Source of the DNA: Actinomycetota bacterium | GTDB lineage: Bacteria > Actinomycetota > UBA4738 > HRBIN12 | Length of the DNA stretch: 12,950 nt | Direction of reading: 5' to 3' | Assembly: GCA_004366195.1 (NCBI GenBank) | Contig: ML214175.1 | Coordinates: 1-12,950 of the forward strand | Shown here: piece by piece, positions 1-7,326 of the stretch | Layout of the letters: every line of letters begins with the position of its first letter | How positions within the stretch are numbered: the first letter of the stretch is position 1 | Program-made: the position numbers and the translations under genes | The notes under the pieces: generated by a model | The model's input: only the letters and a program-made list of their open reading frames with translations | Database searches by the model: none | Told to the model about the DNA's origin: nothing

Positions 1-1245
1 GCGCTCCTCGGGCTCGCGGAAGCGGTTCACGCCCACCACGACGCGCTCGCCGGACTCGATCTGGCGCTGCATCCGGAAGGCCGCCTCGTGGATCTCGTCC
101 TGGTAGAAACCCTGCTCGATCGCGACGACCGCCCCGCCCATCCCCTCGACCTTCTCGATGTAGGCGAGGGCCCGCCGCTCGATCTCGTTGGTGAGGGCCT
201 CGACGTAGTACGAGCCCCCGAGGGGGTCGACCACGTTCGGCACCCCCGTCTCGTAGGCGATGACCTGCTGGGTCCGGAGCGCGAGCTTGGCCGCGCGCTC
301 GGTGGGCAGGGCGAGGGCCTCGTCGTAGGAGTTCGTGTGGAGCGACTGGGTGCCCCCGAGGACGGCCGCGAGCGCCTCGAGGGTCGTGCGCACGATGTTG
401 TTCTCCGGCTGCTGGGCCGTGAGCGTGGCCCCGCCGGTCTGGGTGTGGAAGCGGAGCATGAGGCTCCGCGGATCCCTCGCGCCGAACCGCTCGGCCATGA
501 TGCGGGCCCACAGGCGGCGGGCGGCGCGGAACTTCGCCACCTCCTCGAAGAAGTGCTGGTGGCAGGCGAAGAAGAACGAGAGTCGGGGGGCGAAAGCGTC
601 GATCTCCAGGCCGGCGTCGAGGGCGGCCCGCACGTAGGCCATGCCGTTGGCGAGCGTGAACGCCACCTCCTGGACGGCGGTCGCTCCGGCCTCGCGCATG
701 TGGTAGCCGCTGATCGAGATCGTGTTCCACCGCGGCAGGCGCTCGGCGCAGTAGGCGAACAGGTCGGTGACCAGGCGCATCGAGGGCCCCGGCGGGTAGA
801 TGTACGTGCCGCGGGCCGCGTACTCCTTGAGGATGTCGTTCTGGACCGTGCCCGAGAGCCGCTCCGGCGGCACGCCCTGCTCCTCGGCCACGAGCTCGTA
901 GAGCAGGAGCAGGATCGGCGCCGTCGCGTTGATCGTCATCGAGGTCGAGACGCGGTCGAGGGGGATGCCCTCGAACAGCCGGCGCATGTCCTCGATGGAG
1001 TCGATCGCCACGCCGGTGCGGCCGACCTCGCCTTCCGCGCGCGGGTGGTCGGAGTCGTACCCCATCTGCGTGGGCAGCATCGGCCACAGCCGCCCCCGGT
1101 ACATCGTGGGGTACACGCCGCGGGTGAACGGCGGCTCGCCGGGTCGGCCGAGGTCGCGCTCGGGGTCGAAGCCGGCGAGGTCCTCGGGCCCGTAGACCGG
1201 CTTGAGCTCGATGCCGGAGTCGGTCTCGCGTCGGTCGGCGTCCAT
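1..1245 (-). CDS. Methylmalonyl-CoA mutase-type large subunit, N-terminal part, with apparent internal deletion (partial)
   Basis: B12-dependent acyl-CoA mutase of the separate large-subunit (alpha) type; the family interconverts methylmalonyl-CoA and succinyl-CoA or isomerises related acyl-CoAs. The window holds the first 415 codons and the gene continues past the left edge. Family motifs seen in order: YPTMYRGRLW (45-54), MGYDSDHP (61-68), VAIDSIEDM, VSTSMTINA, GTVQNDILKEY, SISGYHMREAGA, FAPRLSFFF, RAARRLWARIM, LRFHTQTGG, GGTQSLHTNSYDEALALPT, VVDPLGGSYYVE and VGVNRFREPEE. Two oddities. After RLWPM (to residue 56, base 1078) the protein jumps to LPTQMGYDSD, so about 32 residues that family members carry (RQYAGF through the first barrel strand, ending in AFD) are missing without a frame change. 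The start at ATG 1245 (or GTG 1254, just after an in-frame TAG at 1258-1260) also omits the roughly 30-45-residue N-terminal extension usual in this subtype. The rest of the frame is open and conserved. It could be a recently damaged gene, a pseudoenzyme or an assembly error. Substrate cannot be assigned. Confidence 0.88.
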   Translation of the reverse strand, partial: MDADRRETDSGIELKPVYGPEDLAGFDPERDLGRPGEPPFTRGVYPTMYRGRLWPMLPTQMGYDSDHPRAEGEVGRTGVAIDSIEDMRRLFEGIPLDRVSTSMTINATAPILLLLYELVAEEQGVPPERLSGTVQNDILKEYAARGTYIYPPGPSMRLVTDLFAYCAERLPRWNTISISGYHMREAGATAVQEVAFTLANGMAYVRAALDAGLEIDAFAPRLSFFFACHQHFFEEVAKFRAARRLWARIMAERFGARDPRSLMLRFHTQTGGATLTAQQPENNIVRTTLEALAAVLGGTQSLHTNSYDEALALPTERAAKLALRTQQVIAYETGVPNVVDPLGGSYYVEALTNEIERRALAYIEKVEGMGGAVVAIEQGFYQDEIHEAAFRMQRQIESGERVVVGVNRFREPEER

Positions 1246-1254
1246 CGCCGGCAC

Positions 1255-1260
1255 AGCCTA
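1255..1260 (-). promoter_or_regulatory. Possible -10 box for the mutase gene
   Basis: TAGGCT reads on the minus strand 9 bases upstream of ATG 1245. If used, the transcript would have a leader of only about 3 bases and be nearly leaderless; no Shine-Dalgarno sequence is visible before this ATG. The same hexamer precedes the citrate synthase gene. No clear -35 box is seen. Confidence 0.25.
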
Positions 1261-1293
1261 ACGCTCCCCCGCGGCCGACGGCCCGAGCGCCGG

Positions 1294-1299
1294 TAGCAT
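1294..1299 (+). promoter_or_regulatory. Possible -10 box for nadCAB
   Basis: TAGCAT in the context CGGTAGCATGGGAGG lies 31 bases upstream of the preferred nadC ATG at 1331 and overlaps an earlier in-frame ATG at 1298. It is back to back with the possible mutase -10 at 1255-1260, so the two divergent promoters would share the 1261-1293 interval. No convincing -35 box. Confidence 0.3.
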
Positions 1300-1330
1300 G
1301 GGAGGCGAGCCTCGCCGCGAGCCCGAGACG

Positions 1331-2164
1331 ATGATCGACGACCCCTTCGCTTCGCTGGCGCACGCAGCCCTCGCCGAGGACGCGCCCTCCGGGGATCTCA
1401 CCAGCCGGCTCGTCGTGCCGGAGGGCGTGGCGTGCACGGCCGAGATCCGCGCGAAGGCCGCGGGGGTGCTGGCCGGCCGCGAGGCCGCCGCGGCGATCTT
1501 CCGGGCTGCGGCCGAGGAGGACGGCGACGTCGCCCAGGACTGGAAGGTCGAGGACGGGGCCGAGGTCCGGCCCGACGACCTGGTCGCGGTGCTGCGGGGC
1601 TCGGCCCGCGCCATCCTGCGGGCCGAGCGACCGGCCCTGAACCTGCTCGGGCACCTGTCGGGGATCGCCACCCTCACCCGCGCCTACGTCCGAGCGGCGG
1701 CGCCGGCCACGATCCTCTGCACCCGCAAGACCACGCCCGGCCTCCGGGCCCTGGAGCGGGCGGCCGTCGCGGCCGGCGGCGGCGCGCTCCACCGCGCCTC
1801 GCTCTCCGAGGCCGTGCTCGTCAAGGACACGCACGTGCGCCTGGCGGGCGGCGTCGGCGAGGCGGTCCGGCGGGCCCGCTCGGCCGGGGTCCCGGTCGAG
1901 GTCGAGGTGGAGGACCTGGAGGGGCTCGAGGAGGCCCTCGCCGCGGGGGCCGAGCGCGTGCTCCTCGACAACGCCGGGCCCGAGCTCGTCGCGGCGGCGG
2001 TCGCCCGGGTCGGCGACCCCGAGCGCCTGGAGATCTCCGGGGGGGTGCGGCTCGAGGACCTCCCCGCCCTGGTCGCGGCCGGGGCGCGGCTGATCTCGGT
2101 GGGGCGGATCACGCACTCGGCGCCCGCCCTCGACCTCTCGCTGGAGGTCGTGGATGCGGACTGA
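1331..2164 (+). CDS. nadC: Nicotinate-nucleotide diphosphorylase (carboxylating), quinolinate phosphoribosyltransferase
   Basis: Cytosolic enzyme that condenses quinolinate with PRPP, releasing CO2 and PPi to give nicotinate mononucleotide; third step of the aspartate route to NAD. The 277 residues are the full family length. Motifs: AEDAPSGDLTS (15-25), ERPALNLLGHLSGIAT (99-114), CTRKTTPGLRALE (130-142), HRASLSEAVLVKDTH (154-168), VEVEVEDLE (189-197), RVLLDN (209-214) and the C-terminal EISGGV...SVGRITHSAPALDLSLEV. Expected phosphate and quinolinate contacts R100, R132, K133, H154, R155, K165, E193 and D213 are present. Usually conserved positions that differ: the family's NHR is LHR here, and KDNH is KDTH. 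ATG 1331 is preferred because MIDDPFASLAHAALAED matches the normal N-terminus; an in-frame ATG at 1298 would add 11 residues but has no ribosome-binding site. First gene of nadC-nadA-nadB; its 3' end overlaps nadA by 11 bases. Confidence 0.95.
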   Translation: MIDDPFASLAHAALAEDAPSGDLTSRLVVPEGVACTAEIRAKAAGVLAGREAAAAIFRAAAEEDGDVAQDWKVEDGAEVRPDDLVAVLRGSARAILRAERPALNLLGHLSGIATLTRAYVRAAAPATILCTRKTTPGLRALERAAVAAGGGALHRASLSEAVLVKDTHVRLAGGVGEAVRRARSAGVPVEVEVEDLEGLEEALAAGAERVLLDNAGPELVAAAVARVGDPERLEISGGVRLEDLPALVAAGARLISVGRITHSAPALDLSLEVVDAD

Positions 2165-3161
2165 GCCGGCCGCCGCCACGTTCGAGGTCTTCGCCGAGGA
2201 GGTCCGGCGGCTCGCGCGGGAGCGCGACGCCGTCATCCTCGCCCACAACTACCAGGTCCCCTGGATCCAGGACGTGGCCGACTTCGTGGGGGACTCGCTC
2301 GCCCTCTCCCGCCGGGCGGCGGCGTCCGAGGCCTCGACCATCGTGTTCTGCGGGGTCCACTTCATGGCCGAGACGGCGAAGATCCTGGCCCCGGACAAGA
2401 GGGTGCTCCTGCCGGACCTGGACGCCGGGTGCTCCCTCGCGGCCTCCATCACCGCCGAGCAGCTCCGGGCCTGGAAGGCCGAGCACCCCGGCGCCGTCGT
2501 CGTCGCCTACGTGAACACCACGGCCGAGGTGAAGGCGGAGTCCGACATCTGCTGCACCTCCTCGAACGCGGTGGACGTGGTGCGCTCCATCCCCGAGGAC
2601 CGCGAGATCCTGTTCCTCCCCGACCTGTTCCTCGGCGCCCACGTGGAGCGGGAGACGGGGCGCACGCTGCACCTGTGGATGGGCGAGTGCCACGTGCACG
2701 CGGCGATCGACCCCGCCGGCCTGCGCGAGCGCGCGGCCGACCCCGACACCGAGGTCATGATCCACCCCGAGTGCGGGTGCACGACCACCGCGCTCTGGCT
2801 GCTGTCGGAAGGCGCCCTCCCCGCCGAGCGGACGAAGGTGCTCTCGACGGGCGGCATGGTCGCCGAGGCGGCTCGGGCGCCGGCCCGGCGGTTCCTCGTG
2901 GCCACCGAGACCGGCATCCTTCACCAGCTCCGCCGGGCCGCGCCGGACAAGGCGTTCGAGCCCCTCGACGCGGGCGCCGTCTGCCCGTACATGAAGATGA
3001 TCACCCCCGAGAAGCTCCTCCGCTCGCTCCGCGAGGGCGTCCACGAGATCACGGTCCCGCCGCAGATCGCGGCCCGGGCCCGTCGGGCCGTCGAGCGCAT
3101 GGTCGAGATCGGCCCGACGGCCGGCTCGGCCGGGCCGCCGGGGATCCCCTACCGGGAGTAG
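2154..3161 (+). CDS. nadA: Quinolinate synthase
   Basis: Oxygen-sensitive [4Fe-4S] enzyme that condenses iminoaspartate (from NadB) with dihydroxyacetone phosphate to quinolinate. 335 residues, typical length. Motifs: ILAHNYQVPWIQDVADFVGDSL (28-49, shortened here to key residues H31, N32, Y33), CGVHFMAETAKIL (66-78), LPDLDAGCSLA (86-96), YVNTTAEVKAESD (119-131), CCTSSNA, FLPDLFLG, GECHVH (177-182), HPECGC (204-209), STGGM (231-235), TETGILHQL and CPYMKMIT (277-284). By alignment to E. coli C113, C200 and C297, the cluster ligands should be C93, C179 and C277. The E. coli CxxCxxC near the C-terminus is reduced to the single C277; C207 and C209 in HPECGC are extra. The start ATG 2154 lies inside the nadC end and has GGAGGT at 2143-2148 with a 5-base spacer, so nadC and nadA are translationally coupled. 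Confidence 0.96.
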   Translation: MRTEPAAATFEVFAEEVRRLARERDAVILAHNYQVPWIQDVADFVGDSLALSRRAAASEASTIVFCGVHFMAETAKILAPDKRVLLPDLDAGCSLAASITAEQLRAWKAEHPGAVVVAYVNTTAEVKAESDICCTSSNAVDVVRSIPEDREILFLPDLFLGAHVERETGRTLHLWMGECHVHAAIDPAGLRERAADPDTEVMIHPECGCTTTALWLLSEGALPAERTKVLSTGGMVAEAARAPARRFLVATETGILHQLRRAAPDKAFEPLDAGAVCPYMKMITPEKLLRSLREGVHEITVPPQIAARARRAVERMVEIGPTAGSAGPPGIPYRE

Positions 3162-3165
3162 CGGC

Positions 3166-4644
3166 GTGCGGACCGTCGTGGTCGGGGCCGGGGCGGCGGG
3201 CCTCTGGTGCGCGCTCCACGCGGCCGAGCGCGGGCCCGTGACGATCCTCGCGCCGGGGGCCGCCACCCTCTCCGCCACCGCCTGGGCCCAGGGCGGGGTC
3301 GCGGCGGCCACCGCCCCCGGCGACTCCCCCGAGGCCCACGCCGAGGACACGCTCGCTGCGGGGGCCGGCCTCTGCGACGAGCGCGCGGTGGCGGTGCTCA
3401 CCCGCGAGGCTCCCGGCGAGGTGCGCCGCCTCGCCGAGCTCGGGATGCCCTTCGACCCCGCGCCGACGCTCGAGGCGGGGCACCGGGCCCGGCGCGTGCT
3501 CCACGCCGGCGGCGACGCCTCCGGTCGGGTGCTCCACCGCTTCCTCGCCGACCTCGTCGAGCGCGAGGGGCGGATCCGACGCCTCGACGGCCTCGCGACC
3601 GCCGTGGAGGTAGAGGGCGGTCGCGCCGTCGGGGTGCGCACCGCCGACGGCCGCCGCCTCGTGGCCGACCGCGTCGTGCTGGCGACCGGCGGCGCCTGCG
3701 GGATCTACGGCCACCGCACCGGCCCGGACACCTCCATCGGGGACGGGATCGCGATGGCGTGGGACGCCGGCGCGGCCCTCGCCGACCTGGAGTTCGTCCA
3801 GTTCCATCCCACGGCCCTCGACGTGCCGGGGCACCCGTCCCGCCTGCTCACCGAGGCGCTCCGCGGCGAGGGAGCGATCCTGGCCGACGCCCGGGGCGAG
3901 CGGTTCATGCCCCGGTTCCACGAGCGGGCCGAGCTCGCGCCGCGCGACGTCGTCGCCCGGGCCGTCCTCAGGGTGCGTGAGGAGACCGGCGGTCCCGTGT
4001 ACCTCGACGCGCGGGGGGTCCCGGACGTGCTCACCCGGTTCCCCGTGGCGGCGGCCCAATGTCACGAGGTCGGGCTCGACCTCTCGCTCGACCTGATCCC
4101 GGTGGCCCCGGCCGCCCACTACTTCATGGGCGGCGTGCTCACGGACACCTGGGGCCGGACCACGGTCCGGGGGCTGCTCGCGGCCGGTGAGGTCGCCTGC
4201 ACCGGCGTGCACGGAGCGAACCGCCTGGCCTCGAACTCGCTCGCCGAGACGCTGGTGTTCGGCCGGCGCGCCGCCCTGGCCGAGGACGCCCCGGCCGAGC
4301 TCCCGCCGCTCCCCATCTCCGAGCCGATCGGCCCGGCGCCGACCCTCGGTCTGCTCCTGCCGGCGGTGCGCGAGCTCGCCGATCGTCACCTCGGACCCCG
4401 GCGGCGCGGGCCCGAGCTCGAGGCGGCCGCCGAGCGCCTGGCGGCGGGCGGCGTGGCCGCGGGGAGCCGGAGCGCGACCCTCGTCGCCTGGTTGGTCGCG
4501 CTCACCGCCCTGCGGCGCGAGGAGAGCCGGGGCGGCCACTTCCGCGAGGACCTCCCCGAGCCGAACCCGGCCTGGCGGCTCCGCCAGGTCGTCACGCCGC
4601 GCGGCTGGAGCGCGCTCCCCATCCCCGCAACGATGGGACGCTAG
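3166..4644 (+). CDS. nadB: L-aspartate oxidase
   Basis: FAD enzyme oxidising L-aspartate to iminoaspartate, the substrate of NadA; family members reoxidise FAD with O2 or fumarate. 492 residues, somewhat shorter than E. coli NadB (about 540), with the shortfall mainly in the C-terminal helical domain. Features: N-terminal VVVGAGAAGLWCALHAAERG dinucleotide fold; TAWAQGGVAAA, which lacks the flavin-linking His found in SdhA; VLHAGGDASGRVLHRFL; LATGGACGIYGH; FVQFHPTALD with H214; EALRGEGAIL; APRDVVARAVL with R265; AAHYFMGGV with H318; and GVHGANRLASNSLAETLVFG with R353. These match the substrate-binding and hydride-transfer residues of the succinate dehydrogenase/aspartate oxidase family. It starts at GTG 3166, with GGGAG at 3154-3158 overlapping the nadA stop region and a 7-base spacer. 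The start is 4 bases after the nadA stop. The TAG stop is followed by a 116-base gap before sdhC. Confidence 0.95.
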   Translation: MRTVVVGAGAAGLWCALHAAERGPVTILAPGAATLSATAWAQGGVAAATAPGDSPEAHAEDTLAAGAGLCDERAVAVLTREAPGEVRRLAELGMPFDPAPTLEAGHRARRVLHAGGDASGRVLHRFLADLVEREGRIRRLDGLATAVEVEGGRAVGVRTADGRRLVADRVVLATGGACGIYGHRTGPDTSIGDGIAMAWDAGAALADLEFVQFHPTALDVPGHPSRLLTEALRGEGAILADARGERFMPRFHERAELAPRDVVARAVLRVREETGGPVYLDARGVPDVLTRFPVAAAQCHEVGLDLSLDLIPVAPAAHYFMGGVLTDTWGRTTVRGLLAAGEVACTGVHGANRLASNSLAETLVFGRRAALAEDAPAELPPLPISEPIGPAPTLGLLLPAVRELADRHLGPRRRGPELEAAAERLAAGGVAAGSRSATLVAWLVALTALRREESRGGHFREDLPEPNPAWRLRQVVTPRGWSALPIPATMGR

Positions 4645-4693
4645 GGCCGAGGGTCCGCGACGGAGTGGAGCAACCGGCCCGTCCGCTGGCAAC

Positions 4694-4718
4694 GCCGCGG
4701 CGGTAGGACCGCCGCGGC
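4694..4718. terminator. Perfect 11-bp GC-rich inverted repeat between nadB and sdhC
   Basis: GCCGCGGCGGT, a 3-base centre AGG, then ACCGCCGCGGC form a perfect 11-bp stem. It lies 50 bases after the nadB stop and has no T-run on either side. It could be a U-less terminator for nadCAB. It also ends only 7 bases before the proposed sdhC -10 box, so it covers the -35 region and could instead be an operator. The rest of the 4645-4760 gap shows nothing else recognisable. Confidence 0.5.
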
Positions 4719-4725
4719 CGCGCGC

Positions 4726-4754
4726 TAGAGTGAGGGGGTCTCGAAGCGGAGGGA
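4726..4754 (+). promoter_or_regulatory. sdhC promoter -10 and ribosome-binding site
   Basis: TAGAGT at 4726-4731 is a plausible -10 box, predicting a start near 4738. GGAGGGA at 4748-4754 is a strong Shine-Dalgarno sequence with a 6-base spacer to GTG 4761 and fixes that start. No -35 consensus is visible; its position is occupied by the inverted repeat at 4694-4718. Confidence 0.45.
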
Positions 4755-4760
4755 ACGACC

Positions 4761-5156
4761 GTGGCCAAGCGCAGAGCGGACGTCGGGACCCTCTACCGGG
4801 GCAGCCCCGGACAGTGGTCGTGGCTGGCCCATCGGGTCACCGGCGTCGCCATCATCCTGTTCCTGTTCGTGCACGTGGTGGACACCGCCGTCGTCGGCTG
4901 GGGTCCCGAGGCCTACGAGCGCGTGAGCTCCGTCTACCACAACTGGTTCGTGCTCCTGCTCGAGCTGGGCCTGGTGGCGGCGGTGCTGTTCCACGCGCTG
5001 AACGGCCTGAAGATCATGGTCTTCGACTTCTGGCCGAGCACGGTCCGCCACATGAGGCCGATCTCGGCGGCGACCACCCTGGTCTTCGTCCTCGCGATGG
5101 TCCCCATCGTGTGGATCATGGGCGGCTCGGTCCTCGAGAAGCTGGGGTGGCTCTGA
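4761..5156 (+). CDS. sdhC: Succinate dehydrogenase cytochrome b556 subunit
   Basis: Membrane anchor of respiratory complex II; with SdhD it binds haem b and quinone and holds SdhA/SdhB at the cytoplasmic membrane face. 131 residues with three hydrophobic segments at about 25-46, 62-84 and 102-122. Family signatures are YRGSPGQWSWLAHRVTGVAI (12-31) and LFHALNGLKIMVFD (77-89). H24, H38 and H78 are conserved-looking histidines; H78 in the LFHALNG motif is the likely haem ligand. The sequence resembles SdhC of mycobacterial sdhCDAB operons. GTG 4761 is supported by a strong ribosome-binding site. Its TGA overlaps the sdhD ATG by one base (TGATG), indicating coupled translation of the two anchor subunits. 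Confidence 0.93.
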   Translation: MAKRRADVGTLYRGSPGQWSWLAHRVTGVAIILFLFVHVVDTAVVGWGPEAYERVSSVYHNWFVLLLELGLVAAVLFHALNGLKIMVFDFWPSTVRHMRPISAATTLVFVLAMVPIVWIMGGSVLEKLGWL

Positions 5157-5590
5157 TGGCGACCCCGACGATGGAACGCGCGACGCCCCTCGCGGAACCC
5201 GCGCCGAGGATCTCCCGCGAGCGCCCGGCCGGCGGCTTCGAGCTCTGGTCCTGGCTGTTCATGCGTCTGTCCGGCATCGTGCTCCTGTTCCTCGCCGTCG
5301 GGCACGTGCTGATCATGCACGTGATGGACGAGGGCATCGACCGCGTGGACTTCGGGTTCGTCGCGGCCCGCTGGGCGAGCCCGTTCTGGCGGACCTGGGA
5401 CTGGGCCATGCTCACCCTGGCCCTCGTCCACGGGATCAACGGCCTGCGCGTGATCGCGCAGGACTACGTCCGGCGGCCCGGCGCCCGGTTCGCCGTGAAC
5501 GCCTCCTTCGCCATCCTCGGCTTCGTGCTCTTCGTGCTCGGCACGGTGGTGGTCTTCACGTTCGACCCGAGCCGGTGGGGTGCGGCATGA
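5156..5590 (+). CDS. sdhD: Succinate dehydrogenase hydrophobic membrane anchor subunit
   Basis: Second membrane anchor of complex II. 144 residues: a cytoplasmic N-terminal stretch of about 30 residues, then three hydrophobic segments at about 34-56, 80-100 and 112-135. Key motif HGINGLRVIAQDYV (92-105) contains H92, the probable haem ligand, and D103-Y104, matching the Asp-Tyr pair that lines the quinone site in E. coli SdhD. H50 and H55 lie in the first helix. Its ATG overlaps the sdhC stop, and its TGA overlaps the sdhA ATG (ATGA), so it is the second of four coupled sdh genes. Confidence 0.92.
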   Translation: MATPTMERATPLAEPAPRISRERPAGGFELWSWLFMRLSGIVLLFLAVGHVLIMHVMDEGIDRVDFGFVAARWASPFWRTWDWAMLTLALVHGINGLRVIAQDYVRRPGARFAVNASFAILGFVLFVLGTVVVFTFDPSRWGAA

Positions 5591-7326
5591 CGACCTTCCA
5601 CACCTACGACGCGGTCATCGTGGGCGCCGGCGGCGCCGGCCTGCGGGCGGCGATCGAGGCCGCCGACCACGTGCGCACGGCGGTGATCTCCAAGCTCTAC
5701 CCCACCCGATCGCACACCGGGACGGCCCAGGGCGGGGTCTGCGCGGCCCTCGGCAACGTCGAGGAGGACTACCCCGAGTGGCACGCCTTCGACACGGTCA
5801 AGGGCGGCGACTACCTCGTGGACCAGCCGGAGGCCCTCCTGATGTGCGAGGAGGCGGTGGACGCGATCTACGAGCTCGAGCACTGGGGCCTGCCCTTCAA
5901 CCGCACCCCCGACGGCAAGATCGACCAGCGGCGGTTCGGCGGCCACACCCGGAACCACGGCGAGGCGCCGGTCAAGCGGGCGTGCTACGCCGCCGACCGG
6001 ACCGGTCACATGATCCTCCAGACCCTCTACCAGCAGTGCGTGAAGCGCAACGTGCGCTTCTTCAACGAGTTCTACGTCCTCGACCAGCTCTTCTCCGACG
6101 ACGGCCGGTGCGCGGGGGTCGTGGCCTACGAGCTCGCCACCGGCGAGCTGCACGTCTTCCGGGCCAAGGCCGTCCTGTACGCGACGGGCGGCTCGGGGCG
6201 GATGTTCAAGGTCACCTCCAACGCCCACACCCTGACCGGCGATGGCCAGGCGATCCTCTACCGCCGCGGGATCCCCATGCAGGACATGGAGTTCTTCCAG
6301 TTCCATCCGACCGGCGTGTACAAGATGGGGATCCTGCTCTCCGAGGCGGTGCGGGGAGAGGGCGGCATCCTGCTGAACGCCGAGGGCGAGCGCTTCATGG
6401 AGCGCTACGCCCCGACGGTGAAGGACCTCGCGCCCCGGGACATGGTCTCCCGCGCCATCTACCAGGAGATCAAGGAGGGCCGCGGCGCCGGCCCCAACAA
6501 GGACGCGGTCTGGCTCGACGTCCGGCACCTCCCCCGTGAGGTGATCGAGGAGAAGCTGCCGGACGTCACGGAGTTCGCGCGGATCTACCTCGGCGTGGAG
6601 CCCACGCGCGAGCTGGTCCCGATCCAGCCGACGGCCCACTACGCGATGGGAGGGATCCCCACCGACGCCGACGGTCGCGTCGTCGTCGGGCCGGAGGCGA
6701 CCCCCGTCCCCGGGCTGTACGCGGCCGGCGAGTGCGCCTGCGTCTCGGTCCACGGCGCCAACCGGCTGGGGACGAACTCGCTCCTGGACATCGTGGTGTT
6801 CGGGCGGCGCGGCGGCCGACACCTCGCGGGGTTCTGCCGGGACGCCGACCTGCCGCCGCTCCCCGAGCGGCCCGAGGGGTTCGTGCGCGACCTGCTCGAC
6901 GCGATGCTCGCGCGCGAGCGCGGCGCCAACGCCGCCGACCTCCGCACCGAGCTCCAGGACTCCATGTTCGACCTGGCGTTCGTCGTCCGCACCGAGGAGG
7001 GCCTGCGCAAGATGCGTGAGATCCTCGGCGGCCTGCGCGAGCGCTACGCGGAGGTGGCCGTGCAGGACAAGGGGAGCAGGTACAACACCGACCTGATGGA
7101 GGCCGTGGAGCTCGGGTTCCTCCTCGACAACGCCGAGCCGCTCGTCGAGGCCGCCCTGGCCCGGACCGAGAGCCGGGGCGCCCACTGGCGGGACGACTTC
7201 CCCCAGCGGGACGACGTGAACTGGCTGAAGCACTCCCTCGCCTACAAGCAGCCGGACGGCTCGGTCCGACTGGAGTACAAGCCGGTGAGACTGGGCATCT
7301 ACGAGCCGGCGGAGAGGAAGTACTGA
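5587..7326 (+). CDS. sdhA: Succinate dehydrogenase flavoprotein subunit
   Basis: Catalytic subunit of complex II, oxidising succinate to fumarate at a covalently bound FAD. 579 residues, full family length. FAD-binding start YDAVIVGAGGAGLRAAIEA (7-25); YPTRSHTGTAQGG (38-50), whose H43 is the expected covalent flavin attachment site; FFQFHPTG with H240; LSEAVRGEGGILL; APRDMVSRAI with R289, the expected proton-shuttle arginine; TAHYAMGGI with H351; SVHGANRLGTNSLLD with R393; and the C-terminal RGAHWRDDFPQRDD helical domain motif. ATG 5587 is chosen over an in-frame GTG at 5575 because it gives the standard N-terminus, overlaps the sdhD stop and has GGTGGGG at 5574-5580 six bases upstream. Its TGA overlaps the sdhB ATG by one base. 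Confidence 0.97.
   Translation: MTTFHTYDAVIVGAGGAGLRAAIEAADHVRTAVISKLYPTRSHTGTAQGGVCAALGNVEEDYPEWHAFDTVKGGDYLVDQPEALLMCEEAVDAIYELEHWGLPFNRTPDGKIDQRRFGGHTRNHGEAPVKRACYAADRTGHMILQTLYQQCVKRNVRFFNEFYVLDQLFSDDGRCAGVVAYELATGELHVFRAKAVLYATGGSGRMFKVTSNAHTLTGDGQAILYRRGIPMQDMEFFQFHPTGVYKMGILLSEAVRGEGGILLNAEGERFMERYAPTVKDLAPRDMVSRAIYQEIKEGRGAGPNKDAVWLDVRHLPREVIEEKLPDVTEFARIYLGVEPTRELVPIQPTAHYAMGGIPTDADGRVVVGPEATPVPGLYAAGECACVSVHGANRLGTNSLLDIVVFGRRGGRHLAGFCRDADLPPLPERPEGFVRDLLDAMLARERGANAADLRTELQDSMFDLAFVVRTEEGLRKMREILGGLRERYAEVAVQDKGSRYNTDLMEAVELGFLLDNAEPLVEAALARTESRGAHWRDDFPQRDDVNWLKHSLAYKQPDGSVRLEYKPVRLGIYEPAERKY

Noticed and set aside
88..1296. 402-codon plus-strand open frame opposite the mutase gene
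   Set aside because: Its reverse strand carries clear mutase motifs throughout; the plus frame has none.
2109..3641. Long minus-strand open frame antisense to nadA and nadB
   Set aside because: Arg/Pro/Gly/Ala-rich composition with no domain motif, fully opposite well-recognised genes; an artefact of high GC content where stops are rare.
4645..4760. Possible riboswitch or small RNA in the nadB-sdhC gap
   Set aside because: Apart from the inverted repeat, -10 box and ribosome-binding site, no conserved riboswitch core was recognisable.
5464..7233. 589-codon minus-strand open frame opposite sdhA
   Set aside because: Mirror frame of a highly conserved gene; low-complexity residue pattern and no family similarity.
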